A stretch of 64,000 nucleotides of DNA from the NCBI GenBank assembly GCA_947247005.1, contig OX365948.1, positions 12,699,455-12,763,454 on the forward strand, in the 5' to 3' direction. Numbering within the stretch: position 1 is the first letter of the stretch; each line of letters starts with the position of its first letter. The notes beneath the pieces were generated by a model. That model ran no database searches. It had not been told where the DNA came from and worked only from the letters and a program-made list of their open reading frames with translations. The position numbers and the translations under genes are program-made. Below, in pieces: positions 15,001-23,991 of this stretch. Origin of the DNA: Spisula solida (Eukaryota; Mollusca; Bivalvia; Venerida; Mactridae).

Positions 15001-18000
15001 CTTAGAAGAAAAGGTGACCTAAACATAAAACTTAACCAGGCAATGAAAACGCCAATACTGATCAAGTGATGACAATAACAAGTCTATTCAATTTCAACAG
15101 AAATGTGGCAATACTATGAAAACCAAATTTTGAAAAAGGTCGATAACTCAGCTTAAACTTGATTCCAGCTAACACAAACCCCCACATTTTCAAATACCAA
15201 AAAATATTTCGGTAAAGTCTCATGACTATAGGTGAAATACTTTTGGAGATATGACACAAATTTGTCTTGTCAAAGTTTTCATTGATCAACAACACAGATA
15301 ACTTACTTTTACAATATAAAACTTTGCCAAGAGCTCTAAACAAGAACAAAGAAGTATCTCTGCCACCTATAGACATTAATTCCTCATCTTTCTGGAAGCT
15401 GCTGGTTTTAGACAAGCTCTTCTTGTTGAAGGAAGATTTCTTTCCTGCACCAGCTGATTTCTTTTGTCCTCTGCTTTTAGTTTTGGAGACCGAGACAGCA
15501 GCAAGGTCTCCAGTATCTATTAATACATTGTAAGCATAGTATAAGAGCATTTTAAAGTTGATTGTCTTTCATGAATAAAGAAGTATGTTGTTAAACCTAC
15601 ATTTAAAATCAAATCAACAGTATAAAAACTTTTCGGTTGAGTGTTTAGTTTCTCGTAAATAAATATTCTAATTCTTGTAATATTAAAATCATGCAAATAA
15701 TAGTGGTGACAGAGGTCATAGGTTCGTCTAAATTGTAACTAAACAGTCAGACATATCTCTAAGCCCACCGAAGGGAACAGTAACAAGCTGTCTTTATTGG
15801 TAGATGGACGATGGTTCACTTGACAGGTTAAATACATAGTCAGATGTGTGATAAAATTGATGGTCTTTGAGACAGGTTTTGTATTGGTAGTCTTTGTTCA
15901 CAAATGAACTGAATATTTGAGGTTACAATACTTGGTAAAGCTGTGTTTGATAGCATACCTTTGAGACAAGCAAACTGTAAAGCATTAATAGAGCCTCTGA
16001 TATCACCAGAACTTGCCATGGCGATTGATTCAATCACACATTTTTCTGGAATGGAGAAACTATGGCTACCACGTAATGATTCTTCAGTAGCCACCCTGGT
16101 AAGGATTTTTGTCATACTTGTCATTGCCACCGGATTAAAACTGTAAATAAGAAGCCTAAAGAGTCAAAAAGCAGCACATGGTTTTGCTAGTAGTCTAGCA
16201 TAAATAAAACCTCAGTATAAAGTATCTAATGAATAACATATAGGTATATTTCTGAAACATGGTCAGTGTTTATTGTTTGTGTGTATGGACCAGTGGCCTA
16301 AAATGTAAATGAAGAATATGCTTTCTCCTTGCCACGACCATGACCTTTGACCTTGTGACATCTATATAGCTAGAGAAATCATCTACTTATCATGATAAAC
16401 CTTTCTGCTAAGTTGATGTCAGATAATTGAGTTACCAACCAGAAGCTGCTTATGATCGAATCCCTTCATCTGCAGACTTTATCTACAGATCATAGTCATC
16501 ACATCTACTCAAGATCCTATTGGTCCTAAGCTAAGTTTACACTAATTTATTGCAAGTCGTTTAGGTAGAAAGTTCTGTAAGTACATGTAAGATCGATCAT
16601 TTCACTCCCACTGGTATCAGTTATAGTTTTTTTTGGATAGCTTGTTACTATTCAAATAGAACCAATCTGCACAAAAAGCTAAATGAATGATCTTCAAATA
16701 TTCATGAATGGCAGAACATATACCGGGTAGCATTGAAGCAATATTACTCTTCACTTACCTTATGTTTTCTATATGTAACTGAGACTGAAGGTCCTTGGGA
16801 AACAATATTCTTTCATTGGATTCACCACTAGTACTGTCACTTACAATAAATATAAGAGGGCATCCTCCAACCTGAACATACTTCCTACAACAGAGAAATA
16901 TAGGATCAGTCATGTGTCGTCTTTGGAGATCAAACTTTCTTAAATGAGTCAATAAAACCCAAGTTATCAAACGAGCCTCTAAAATGTAATTTAAACTGTG
17001 ACATTACGTTTTAATGAGTATTCATGTGAGAATGTCTTTATGGCCTGTACATGCACATTGTTCTTTACATTTTAAGCCAAATGAAGCATGACTACAATGA
17101 TTATGTATTTCATTTATATACAATGGTTAGTTAACCAAACAATATTAGTTGACTGTTTTTTCCACCCATAACTAAAAGAAAATTCTACAATAACATCTGC
17201 GAGATTTACTATAATCATAACAAAAATCATCACTTAAAGCCCACTTCAGAATAAGGAGTGCCCCGATAATAGGACCAAATTTTCTTGGACTAAAAGTCCA
17301 ATTTTTTTCCTAAGTTTGATTTGTAACTCGACCATCTCATGGACTCATAGTCCAATTTTTCTTCCCAATTTTAACTTGTAACCCTTTGAACACCTTACTA
17401 ACTATTTGTGGGAGACATCACAACAACTGAATTAAAAATATACCTCAAAACATCATGGAAAGGTGTGGCATCCTTGTAAAACATGTTTGGAAAATCCTGA
17501 AAGTAGTATAACATGTTTGTCATTTGATAAGCATAATGAAAACATTTACCACACTCATCTTCACTAAACTTTGTACAACTATTATGTTCTTTTTAATTTA
17601 GAACATGTTCACTGAAAGTGATAAAATTTAAAAGCTTTCAGCTCTCACGACTAAGACATGAACTGTCATAAACACATTAATGCATTCCAAGAACCATGAG
17701 TTAAAACCCCCAGATTTTTAATAGGGCGAGTTTGGATGGAACGCGAGTTCGATCTAGGTAGACTCAGGTTCCATTCAAACGCACTTGATTTCTACACTTT
17801 ATGTGCCTTCACCACTGAAGAGTCGAACTCCAGTAACACCAACTCTTGGCAGGGTTTACTGATTCCCTATTTCTTTACGGTACGCAAAAAGAGCAGGGCA
17901 AAAGCTGTTCTAGATATTACCAGGGCCAAGCTTTTGATTGGTTGATAAATTTAGAGACATGTATTGGTTGGAGTAAACATAATTCCTGTAATAGCATACC

Positions 18001-21000
18001 CTACCCTAGAGTTTCCATAAACTTGCCAATGCATAGAAACCTGTGGTTAAATCCACTGGCAAAAGACTAGTATAAACAAATCTTCTCAGTAAATGACCAC
18101 CAACTTTATCTACCATCTGACCATTTTCAATTATATTAAACCTTAACAGACACAATCAGTCCATGAAGACTAACTCTATGCTGTCCACATTGTAGGTATT
18201 TATAGACATGTTTGACTATATCATAATTACAAGCAGATTTAATCATGGTGTCTATAACAATCATATTCTCAAATACTGTATGGAGATTCTATTCCTATTT
18301 CTATGTAATTGCCAAGCAATCTCTGAAAACAAATAAAAATACTTTTTATTACCTCAACTAAGATGATTTTCCTTGTAACTACACCTCCACCGAATATATC
18401 CAAGGTATTGTATTTGTTAGCTCTCAAAATAAATTCTCGAAACTGTGACACCTGAGATCCTGATATTCCTGCTTCTACTCGAGCTCCTGTCAGATACATG
18501 TCATAAAGTCTTAATGATCTATGAGTCCCATCCCACTGAACTTAAAAAATCACTGAGTCCTACTATGTAAAAACAAAGTAGTTAATTAGTCCGAAGCCAG
18601 GGTCAGGGACTTTGTACCAAAATCACACTAATCATGTACAACACTAGTTGTTTATAAACTGTAGAATCTGGAAAGTAAGCGCATATGCTTATATAAATTT
18701 AAGTGACACTTATACTTAATATACGCTTATATTCTAGCTTAATAATATGCACTCATATTTGATATGCGCTTATAGACAAGCCGTATGCGCCTAGTTTTGA
18801 TATATATACAGTCTAATCTCTCGAAATGGCACCTCTGAAAAGCGGCAACCTTTGAGAAACGGCACTTTTAGTTCCCCCCATCGATTTCACTCTTATTTTA
18901 CCTCCGTAGAACGACACCTCCACAGAGCGGTAAATGGCCGTTAGAATTGTTTACATTTTGTATAGTTTTACCTCTGAGAAGCGACAGGTGTGTTTCAATA
19001 ATGGCATATTCACATGTGTTTACATAATTTAATAAGACATGTATGTAAAATATTGTGGATTCGGTTTATAATGTTGAGAGTTGCGTTTAATAGCAATAAA
19101 TACTAGGCCCGTGGATTGTACACATTTATGTATCTAATTAATGATCTTAATTAAATAATCGTCAGGATTATATCGCAAAACGCGCAGCTACGAGTAGATC
19201 TAATTTTATGCGCTTAATCACAAACAAACAACATCAATTTAAGATTACTTTGATTATGTACAGTCAATAGTCTACAGGGGGTCCAAAAATAAAGGATACA
19301 GTTTCAGTGTACATTTTGTATATTTATCAAATCTCTTCATTCTGCTATCGTAAAGAATTTGCACATGTGAGGACAAAAGATGCAAGTTTTTTCTGGGATT
19401 ATAACTTGGATAATTTTCAGAAAAATGTAAATTTACAGAAACTACCTTATTTTGCCTGTGACGTCTATTCAGTAATTTATGACGTTCCTAAGATATCCAC
19501 CCTTCTTACGTTTCCGTTCTTGTACTTCTTTAAACTATTGATAACATTAGCACATGTGTCTAAACTGATTTTCTTACCTTCTCTTTTGATGTTTCTCAAC
19601 AGCATAGACGTGTCTGATGGCTTTGTGCTGTACATTAGCGATTTCAGATAGCCCCATAAGAAGAAGTCACAATGATTTAGACCCGGGATGTGGGTGGGCC
19701 ATGTCACACCACGGTGGTATTTCCTGGAAATTACTTTAGATCCAACTGTTTCAAGGAATTCATCAAACCCCTTATGTACAATGTGTGGCCCTGGCACATC
19801 TTGCATGAACTATGCATCATTCAAAACAATAAATCACCTGCAGTGTTTAGGAATGAGCTGGTTTAACAAAGACAAGTAACGGGCTGAGTTTATTTCTTTC
19901 TATTGTGCTATCTGAATCGCTAGTGTACAATCTAAAGCTAACAGACACATCCATGCTGCTGCAGAACATCAAAAGAGAAGGTTATAACACATGTTCAAAC
20001 ATAATTGATAGTTTCAAAGAATGAGTCTATTAGAAGCATCGGTTGTCGCGTCACAATCGCCCGGTATTAGAATATGCGCCTACTTTGGAGACTACATTAT
20101 GGTAAGGATATAGTATGCGCTTATAATCCAGTATCGATATACGGTAAGGCCGTATGCGCTTAAATTTGATATTCAAATACCAGTATGTGCTTACTTTCCA
20201 GATTCTTCAGTATATCAGTCAGATAATAAGGATTGTACCTAGAATTCTATGCTGCACCATTGTAATATTGTCACAAATTAGTGTACATTTCCATATATGA
20301 CAATACAAGCAAAACTTGTTGTTATATTTAAGCCCATAAGGCATAACTCTGGGTACAACAGGTTGAATATATATATATATTTATATTAAAACCCAGGAGC
20401 TTAACTTCTTATCCATATAAACATTGATCAAAGAAATTTGACTTCAGAAAAAAATGATCATACAGTGATCATGTGGCACACAGAAATTTTCAGATTATAC
20501 AACAACTAATTCTGAATAACAAATCATTCTGATACACTGTGAATATAACAATTGATGCAAACTTAAACACAACCGTTAGAGATCAAGTAACTGTAAAATA
20601 ATTTTCAAATAAACTTCTTACGGCTTCTCCAATCAGAATTATCCGACCAACTTTCTGCAGTATCTGCAATAGGGTTTGTCCACTCATGCAACTCACATTT
20701 AAGTTCTTTGGATAGGACACTGACTGTAGCAGTTTTACCAACACCAGCTGGTCCTGTCAGCAGCAGAATAGGGGGTAGCTGTAAGATAATAAATATGTTA
20801 TGATGAATTGATTATTACCTACAGATTAATTCATGACAAAATACGTTGATTTATTTCACCCCTTCCCGTCCCGAATTTTCATCGCTCTCTGGCCTCATTT
20901 AAACTTCAGTTAAATTTCAAAATTTGAACTTGCCGAATTGGCATTAACAAACTTCTTCACTTCCTACAACAGTAAAATATGTGCATTCAAACACCTTACA

Positions 21001-23258
21001 CAGGGTTTTGAATATTATTATTAACAACAGATTAGCAGAAAACAACCAATTGGGCCAGTGCCCTTTCCTTAGTATTAATAATGACAAATTTAATTAATTT
21101 TCACAAAAAAACGATCAATCAAAACACTATGATTTCAATCGGCAATTGGTTATTAATGAAAACTCTGGCTACCCAACATTTATAACAGGTGATTGTATAA
21201 CTAAGTAATGACCTTCTTCCTGTCTAAATGCCCCCTGATCCATTGTTCAACATCTCCAACCTTCTTCTTGTGAACAGCAAGATCACCCTATAATTCATTA
21301 GAGAACTTCAAGTAGTGTAAACAATTTACATCAAAATTTCAAATCTTTCATCTTTGTTTTGAACCAAGAAAAAAAACGAGAAATGTTTTAAAATTCATTC
21401 CTGACAGGACCAAATATTTGTGAAAGTTAAAACATCTAGCAACCATTAAATTATTAAAATAAAATGAGTACCGGCAGTGATTTTTTTCCTTCTTTATTAG
21501 GGTCCAGAAAACAGACACTTTCCCAATTGCAAATAGGCTATAATTTTCCCAAATTTGAATGGAGAAATTCCCAATAAACAATTTAAATTTTTTTTTTTCA
21601 AAATCGGACATAAAATGATAAGTTATGAACATTTTTGACAAGAGGTCAAGCATAAAAGTTCAAAGAAACCAGTACACATTCACATGTCATTCACATATCA
21701 TCTCTTTTCTGTTTTATTTGTCCTTTCTGCTTCATGGAAATTCCAAATTTCAAGTTGTCACGACGCGAAAATTCCCAATCTGAACGGACACCGGACTCTT
21801 TCCCAAAGAGGCAAAAATCACTGACCAGTAAACTGGCTATTTTATCACAATTTTCAAATAAGAGTACCACTATACCATATTTAAAATTAATAACACATAC
21901 AATAAATATGATAACACAATTTCTATAGTTTCTATTTTTACCTGAGTTTCCGGTGTATATTTGTCAGACCATAGACTTATATCTGCCTTGACATTTGCCC
22001 GTCTAGAAACAGTCTTCTTCATGGGAAATCTATCGCTTCCACTAGACATTAAGTTGTAAGGCCTCTTTAAGGAGGTGGATTTCTCTTTCTGTGAGTTAGA
22101 TGTTTGCCTTTTAGAAACATCTTTTGAGGATGATTTCATTGAACCAAAATCATCAAAACCATCGAAGGCAGATGACACCCATTGGTTAGTTTTCTGTAAT
22201 GTATGCACAAAGTGACAATAAACACAATGTTCAGGTGCCTTAAGATAATGCTTAGAACAATGTTTTTATAACATGATTGAAGAAATAAACTTAACTACAG
22301 AGCTCCAGATAAGGTGTGTTAATGCGTTATTACACATTAGAATTAAACATATAACGCATTAAAAATTATTTCTATATGTAGTGAAAGGCATTGAAAATGA
22401 CAATCATGCATTTCTGATGAATCTGATGTGTCAAGGGGAAATCACTCTTTCGTAATCCAGCCTTACATCGGTTTTAGACACTACCAACCAGTGCGCTAGT
22501 AAGAAACCCCACCAGCAAATGTTGAGTAGAAAAATTATCTGGAGCTCTCAATACATAATGTCTTTAGTTAAAAAAATAACAATTCTACAAAATAATAAAT
22601 TTAATAATTACTTAGAGCAATTCAAGGCAAACAATATTGTATTTTCTGCTACTCAGTCAGTGTCAGTCATCAATGTATTCCAGTTAATCATGAATTTGTT
22701 ACATATTTTCTTCATATGTAACAGAAAATGCAGTAACTTATATTAATGTTTTTCAGTCATTAATTCCGTACATTTGCTCAAGTAATATATATTGACTGAA
22801 TTATTGTCACACCACTTTGTCGCCCTGTGATCAGGACATTTCACAGACTTCAGGAAAGTTGGTAAAATTTATCACACATTTGGTCTGACAAACCTTTAAA
22901 ATCTGTCGGCCCAAGAAACAAACTGTCGAACACCGTGTGGGCAGTTTACATACTAATCTCGCTGTCATTTGAAATGTCAGGCTAAAATCTACCACTAGCT
23001 ACACAAAGAAACATAAATTAAGGTGTCACCGTGAACACGGGTTTAAATTAAGCTCAACACCTAGTTTCCATCAAGAGCGAACAATTTCCGATCAGAACAC
23101 AGAATTTTGCTTACTTTAGTGCTTGTTACTTTTACGATAGAAACTTCAGCCTTTTTTGTTGAACTACATGTTGGTGGAAGAGGATCAAGTATTACACAGT
23201 CTGAATCATCAGAATCATCATCAATCCACAAACTTGTAAGCTTCGTCTGCTTTTTGCT
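2892..23258 (-). CDS. RAD17: RAD17 checkpoint clamp loader, 16 coding exons (5' exon missing)
   Basis: RAD17 replaces RFC1 in the RFC-like complex that loads the RAD9-RAD1-HUS1 (9-1-1) clamp at damaged or stalled DNA in the nucleus, which enables ATR signalling. Coding exons in transcript order: 23258-23115, 22193-21942, 21287-21213, 20778-20622, 18486-18353, 17496-17444, 16884-16759, 16140-15959, 15516-15307, 14619-14528, 12833-12687, 11931-11779, 11168-11129, 10607-10527, 8733-8679, 3084-2892. Every junction is GT-AG and all phases join, giving 697 residues and a stop at 2892. Numbering from the first exon seen: WSDKY box 123-127, Walker A GPAGVGKT 166-173, 9-1-1-binding KYxxL motif 234-238, Walker B-like ILVED 251-255, sensor-1 region around 283-289, sensor-2 GDIR 359-362, and an acidic C-terminal tail. 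Length and order match vertebrate RAD17 (about 680 residues). The upstream exon with the ATG was not found, because the frame meets a stop just before the 23258 acceptor. The 3' UTR end is also unresolved. I see no lesion. Confidence 0.96.
3693..4090 (+). repeat. 40-bp minisatellite, 10 copies
   Basis: The unit TTCTTGGTGTCCCCAGGAGT followed by a GGTCTTTACAGAAAGG half is repeated ten times with few substitutions and one short deletion. It lies in the last RAD17 intron. The overlapping open frames here arise because 40 is not a multiple of three, and they are not genes. Confidence 0.93.
4834..5002. repeat. Near-perfect palindrome (foldback), ~169 bp
   Basis: The arm from 4834 (GAAATAAAAACTCTGTTC...) is repeated inverted up to 5002, with matching blocks TTTTGTCGGTGAATAAAACA and TTCGGATGCGGAAAA. 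The centre is near 4919 and the loop is very short. It looks like a foldback MITE. No coding capacity. Confidence 0.85.
5412..6181. mobile_element. TA-flanked inverted-repeat element (MITE), 770 bp
   Basis: It is flanked by TA at 5410-5411 and 6182-6183. Ends CTGTATTCCTAGA and TCTAGGAATACAG are inverted copies. Further in, both ends are rich in TTTCGCGG-type motifs. A TA target and no transposase suggest a non-autonomous Tc1/mariner-superfamily element. Confidence 0.8.
6243..7376 (+). mobile_element. Hairpin-ended repeat family 3, with ~173-bp monomers
   Basis: It starts ACAAGACTGTGTTC with a GTGT/ACAC hairpin and ends with a GGAC-rich tract, then GATAGGGGGCATAA. Between them are about five direct copies of a ~173-bp monomer; GAAACGG recurs at 6605, 6778, 6951 and 7121. 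A shorter member with the same ends lies at 26262-26569. No open frame of note. Confidence 0.85.
7508..7545 (-). repeat. Terminal hairpin of another GCATAA-ended repeat, minus orientation
   Basis: Read on the minus strand this is a C-run, CCAATATTTGG and a G-run followed by GCATAAAAA. It looks like the 3' end of a hairpin-ended repeat whose body would extend towards 7700. The body was not delimited. Confidence 0.45.
8679..8733 (-). CDS. RAD17: RAD17 exon O: 55-bp microexon
   Basis: Residues 616-633 (GQIALMQELCRFTSQKTG), corresponding to human AQISFIQDIGRLPLKRHFG. The donor is gtaagt. It precedes a 5.6-kb repeat-filled last intron. Confidence 0.88.
8847..10327 (+). mobile_element. Hairpin-ended repeat interrupted by a mariner-type MITE
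   Basis: It starts AACAAGAGCTGTC and ends with a GGAC-rich stretch, the hairpin GCCACCC-TTTG-GGGCGGC and TAAAA. Two monomers containing ATAACTCC..AAAATCATCCTAGAG lie at about 9975 and 10090. The 8910-9928 element sits inside, so this repeat is the older insertion. Intronic in RAD17. Confidence 0.75.
8910..9928. mobile_element. TA-flanked mariner-type non-autonomous element, 1019 bp
   Basis: Terminal inverted repeats of about 38 bp begin CGAGGGGTGATSCAGAATTA, with about two mismatches between ends. TA dinucleotides flank at 8908-8909 and 9929-9930. The CGAGGGG end style and TA target are typical of mariner elements. The interior has no transposase-like frame. Confidence 0.82.
10527..10607 (-). 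CDS. RAD17: RAD17 exon N: PLQTEVIPYISL
   Basis: Residues 589-615 plus one base. PLQTEVIPYISLI aligns with human CLQTQLLPYLALL. The acceptor is atttcag and the donor is gtaagt. Confidence 0.9.
10840..10905 (+). repeat. GGAC tract plus terminal hairpin (GGATAA end)
   Basis: GCGGACGGAATGACGGAC is followed by a GCCGAT-TTC-ATCGGC hairpin and GGAGGATAA. This is the same terminal layout as the larger hairpin-ended repeats, so it is probably a truncated 3' end. Confidence 0.5.
11129..11168 (-). CDS. RAD17: RAD17 exon M: 40-bp microexon
   Basis: Residues 576-588 plus one base (ARQNAESARYLFR). The acceptor is tttgcag and the donor is gtaaat. It is placed by phase and position, because the human protein has a similarly charged helix here; sequence identity is low. 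Confidence 0.82.
11169..11778. other. RAD17 intron, nothing recognised
   Basis: AT-rich intron with no repeat family, RNA gene or open frame that I can support. Confidence 0.6.
11779..11931 (-). CDS. RAD17: RAD17 exon L: SVATRG to LHKPQW
   Basis: It has 51 codons (525-575). It includes ASVATRGLMFSN and GWKPLHKPQW, aligning with human TSIATRGVMHSN and FRPLHKPQW. The acceptor is gtttcag and the donor is gtcagt. Confidence 0.95.
12213..12590 (+). mobile_element. Hairpin-ended repeat family 1, truncated copy
   Basis: AACAAGAGCTGTCC with the GCTGT-CCACTA-ACAGC hairpin, then monomer fragments (AAAATGCTTGATAGAGTTACC, GATGATGAACAAGTATGCAA) matching the copy at 24442-27185. The 3' hairpin is missing. 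It lies between RAD17 exons L and K. Confidence 0.75.
12687..12833 (-). CDS. RAD17: RAD17 exon K: C-terminal helical domain, first part
   Basis: It has 49 codons (476-524), phase 0 at both ends. It includes YLHQNYVDFFSNIEDIV (human YLHQNYIDFFMEIDDIV) and ends DWA, before the SRS of the next exon. Confidence 0.95.
12868..14020. mobile_element. TA-flanked inverted-repeat element, 1153 bp
   Basis: Ends CTGTATAGCGGGTATATTTC and its inverted copy GAAATATACCCACTATACAG lie between TA dinucleotides. Subterminal CGCG motifs and GACCGCGAATWTA are also inverted. The interior is AT-rich with no transposase. It has the same general style as 5412-6181. Confidence 0.82.
14080..14150 (+). repeat. Possible tRNA-derived SINE head
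   Basis: GTCACATGGTTGAAGTGTAA followed by AGTTCAACCC resembles pol III A-box and B-box spacing. No full tRNA fold can be drawn. Low certainty. Confidence 0.35.
14528..14619 (-). CDS. RAD17: RAD17 exon J: LPKHLSHFYRDPL
   Basis: Residues 445-475. It includes LPKHLSHFYRDPLQINPE, aligning with human LPSHLSEYERDTLLVEPE. The acceptor is atttcag and the donor is gtaggt. Confidence 0.9.
14660..14925 (+). mobile_element. GCATAA-ended hairpin repeat
   Basis: Ends with GACCGACAGACCGACCGACA, then an ACCCCCTCATC-AAA-GATGGGGGG hairpin and CATAA. The body contains GACCTTGATCTTTGACCTACTGACC. The 5' boundary is approximate. It lies between RAD17 exons J and I. Confidence 0.6.
15307..15516 (-). CDS. RAD17: RAD17 exon I: linker and GGRDTSLFLFRALGKVLYCK
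   Basis: Residues 375-444 plus one base. A Lys/Ser-rich linker precedes IGGRDTSLFLFRALGK, a block nearly identical to human IGGKDVSLFLFRALGK. The longer open frame around it extends into intron on both sides and was trimmed at splice sites. Confidence 0.95.
15517..15958. other. RAD17 intron, nothing recognised
   Basis: AT-rich intron sequence without identifiable repeats. Confidence 0.55.
15959..16140 (-). CDS. RAD17: RAD17 exon H: sensor-2 region
   Basis: Residues 315-374. It starts FNPVAMTSM (human FNPVAPTIM) and contains SSGDIRGSINALQF (human GCSGDIRSAINSLQF), with the sensor-2 arginine at 362. Confidence 0.96.
16141..16758. other. RAD17 intron, nothing firm
   Basis: No supported element. 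GATCGAATCCC near 16455 is weakly B-box-like but has no A-box partner. Confidence 0.5.
16759..16884 (-). CDS. RAD17: RAD17 exon G: sensor-1 region
   Basis: Residues 272-314. It includes KYVQVGGCPLIFIVSDS (human KYVRIGRCPLIFIISDS), then ERILFPKDLQ (human QRLLFPKEIQ). The donor is gtaagt and the acceptor is gttgtag. Confidence 0.96.
17444..17496 (-). CDS. RAD17: RAD17 exon F: 53-bp microexon after Walker B
   Basis: Residues 255-271 plus two bases. The product DFPNMFYKDATPFHDVL aligns with human DLPNQFYRDSHTLHEVL. It is too short to stand out as an ORF, and was found by scanning for the missing segment between exons E and G. Phases match on both sides. Confidence 0.94.
17497..18352. other. RAD17 intron, moderately GC-richer island at 17720-18060
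   Basis: The segment 17720-18060 differs from its AT-rich surroundings in composition and may be an unrecognised dispersed repeat. No inverted ends or direct repeats were found. Confidence 0.4.
18353..18486 (-). CDS. RAD17: RAD17 exon E: KYxxL and start of Walker B
   Basis: Residues 210-254. It contains FREFILRANKYNTL (human FKEFLLRATKYNKL), the KYxxL motif reported to be needed for 9-1-1 binding, and ends in KIILVE, the Walker B strand. The acidic D is the first codon of the next exon. The acceptor at ctgacag keeps the frame from exon D. Confidence 0.95.
19477..19806 (-). pseudogene. Mariner-like (DDE) transposase remnant, C-terminal part
   Basis: The frame contains QDVPGPH, WPTHIPGLNHCDFFLWGYLK and a following SLMYSTKP, the pattern of the last two catalytic acids of Tc1/mariner-superfamily transposases (usual form QDGAPPH ... 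WPPRSPDLTPLDFFLWG). I count 43 residues between the two aspartates. A stop lies just upstream and only about 110 residues survive, so it is not functional. It shares RAD17's orientation but sits inside an intron. Confidence 0.75.
19935..20030 (+). pseudogene. Second transposase fragment, opposite orientation
   Basis: On the plus strand ACAGACACATCCATGCTGCT and the following ATCAAAAGAGAAGG match the minus-strand sequence that encodes TSMLLRNIKREG in the 19477-19806 remnant. An inverted partial copy therefore lies about 300 bp away. Too short and diverged to code. Confidence 0.65.
20622..20778 (-). CDS. RAD17: RAD17 exon D: Walker A
   Basis: Residues 158-209 plus one base. ILLLTGPAGVGKT gives the P-loop (GPAGVGKT, lysine 172), followed by the conserved HEWTNP segment. 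Lysine and threonine of the P-loop are intact, consistent with ATP binding. Confidence 0.96.
20779..21941. other. RAD17 introns flanking exon C, nothing recognised
   Basis: Apart from exon C (21213-21287) the sequence is AT-rich with homopolymer runs. No repeat family was identified. Confidence 0.55.
21213..21287 (-). CDS. RAD17: RAD17 exon C: LAVHKKK helix
   Basis: It has 25 codons (residues 133-157) including DLAVHKKKVGDVEQW, aligning with human ELAVHKKKIEEVETW. It is phase 0 at both ends. The donor is gtcatt, weaker than its neighbours. Confidence 0.93.
21942..22193 (-). CDS. RAD17: RAD17 exon B: N-terminal region to RFC box
   Basis: It has 84 codons (residues 49-132). It opens with NQWVSSAFDGFDDF, which aligns with the human DWVDPSFDDF segment. 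A Ser/Lys-rich linker follows, and it ends with WSDKYTPETQ, the conserved entry to the AAA+ module. The donor is gtaaaa and the acceptor is cattacag. Confidence 0.93.
22299..22548. mobile_element. 250-bp MITE with AGAGCTCCAGATAA ends
   Basis: Perfect 14-bp inverted ends, AGAGCTCCAGATAA at 22299-22312 and TTATCTGGAGCTCT at 22535-22548. The interior is AT-rich and non-coding. No clear target duplication. It lies in the intron between RAD17 exons B and A. Confidence 0.78.
23115..23258 (-). CDS. RAD17: RAD17 exon A (first exon found): N-terminal extension
   Basis: It has 48 codons in phase 0. The acceptor (tgtattttag) and donor (gtaagc) are good. It encodes residues 1-48: a basic stretch with QTKLTSLW, then an acidic DDDSDDSD run directly before CVILD, then KVTSTK, which aligns with KVSSTK near the human N terminus. 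The upstream part has no counterpart in human RAD17 that I recall. A TAG stands just before the acceptor in frame, so at least one more 5' exon must exist. Confidence 0.85.
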
Positions 23259-23329
23259 CTAAAATACAATGTTCACTATTAATTTTGTTTAGATAGATAG
23301 ATTTCACACACAACACAACATATGAAATA

Positions 23330-23991
23330 CTGGGCCCACTCCTCATCCTCGTTTACATAAACAATCTGCCCTCCGTCTGCAAATCTTCTGCTGCAAACCT
23401 CTTCGCAGATTTCATCATGCTGGACAAATTGATTAAAAACGAACAAGACTCTGCCAAACTACAGGACGATCTCTCAGCCCTAGAGAAATAGGAATCTAGA
23501 TGGCAGATGTGCATTCACCCGGACAAGTGTACAGTGTTGCGAATCACAACAAGCAAGGCACCAGTCCACGAGACCAACTACTACCTCCATGGTCACAATT
23601 ACAAGTAGTGGACAGTGCAAAGTACCTTGGTGTGACCCTCAGCAATGACCTCCATTGGGAGAAGTACACACAAGCCACAGCTGCTAAGGCTACCAAGCAA
23701 CTTGGTTTCCTCAGACGCAACCTCAGGGACTGCAGCAGGGCAGTGAGAGGTACAACATACAAGACACAGGTCCCGCCAACTATGGAGTACGCAGCAACAT
23801 CTTGGGATCCCCACAGAACGGATGATATCAACCGCCTGGACAAGTACAGCGCTGAGCCGCCCGTTATGTTTGCAACAACTACACTGACAGAACCTGGGGA
23901 TGTGTCACAAGCATGGTCAGTTCACACGGCTGGGAGACTGGTCAACCGCAGCCGAGTCCTACAGCTGACCATGCTATTTAAGATCAGGCAC
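23330..23991 (+). pseudogene. LINE reverse transcriptase fragment, 5' piece
   Basis: The translation shows reverse-transcriptase landmarks of a non-LTR retrotransposon: LGPLLILVYINNLP, then LFADF where LFADD is expected, HPDKCTVLRITTSK, YLGVTLSNDLHW, and LGFLRRNLRDC ending in MLFKIRH. A stop replaces the Trp expected before ESRW, another stop and a frame change follow near 23608, and the second catalytic Asp of the ADD motif reads Phe. It is dead. It lies antisense to RAD17, upstream of the first RAD17 exon found, and is interrupted at 23991 by an insertion; its 3' remainder is at 27422-27690. Confidence 0.85.

Larger units (their letters stand above)
18659..20210. mobile_element. Composite inverted-repeat element with inner transposon debris
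   Basis: Ends CTGTAGAATCTGGAAAGTAA and TTACTTTCCAGATTCTTCAG are inverted, and long AT-rich subterminal repeats with TATGCGCTTA motifs continue inward for over 100 bp on each side. TA follows the right end. Inside are a pogo-like terminus (TACAGTCTAATCTCTCGAAA near 18807) and inverted fragments of a mariner-like transposase. Confidence 0.72.

Noticed and set aside
20622..20778. RFC subunit or ATAD5 instead of RAD17
   Set aside because: The P-loop alone is ambiguous, but the flanking LAVHKKK, KYNTL, LHKPQW, SLFLFRALGK and the C-terminal tail are specific to RAD17.
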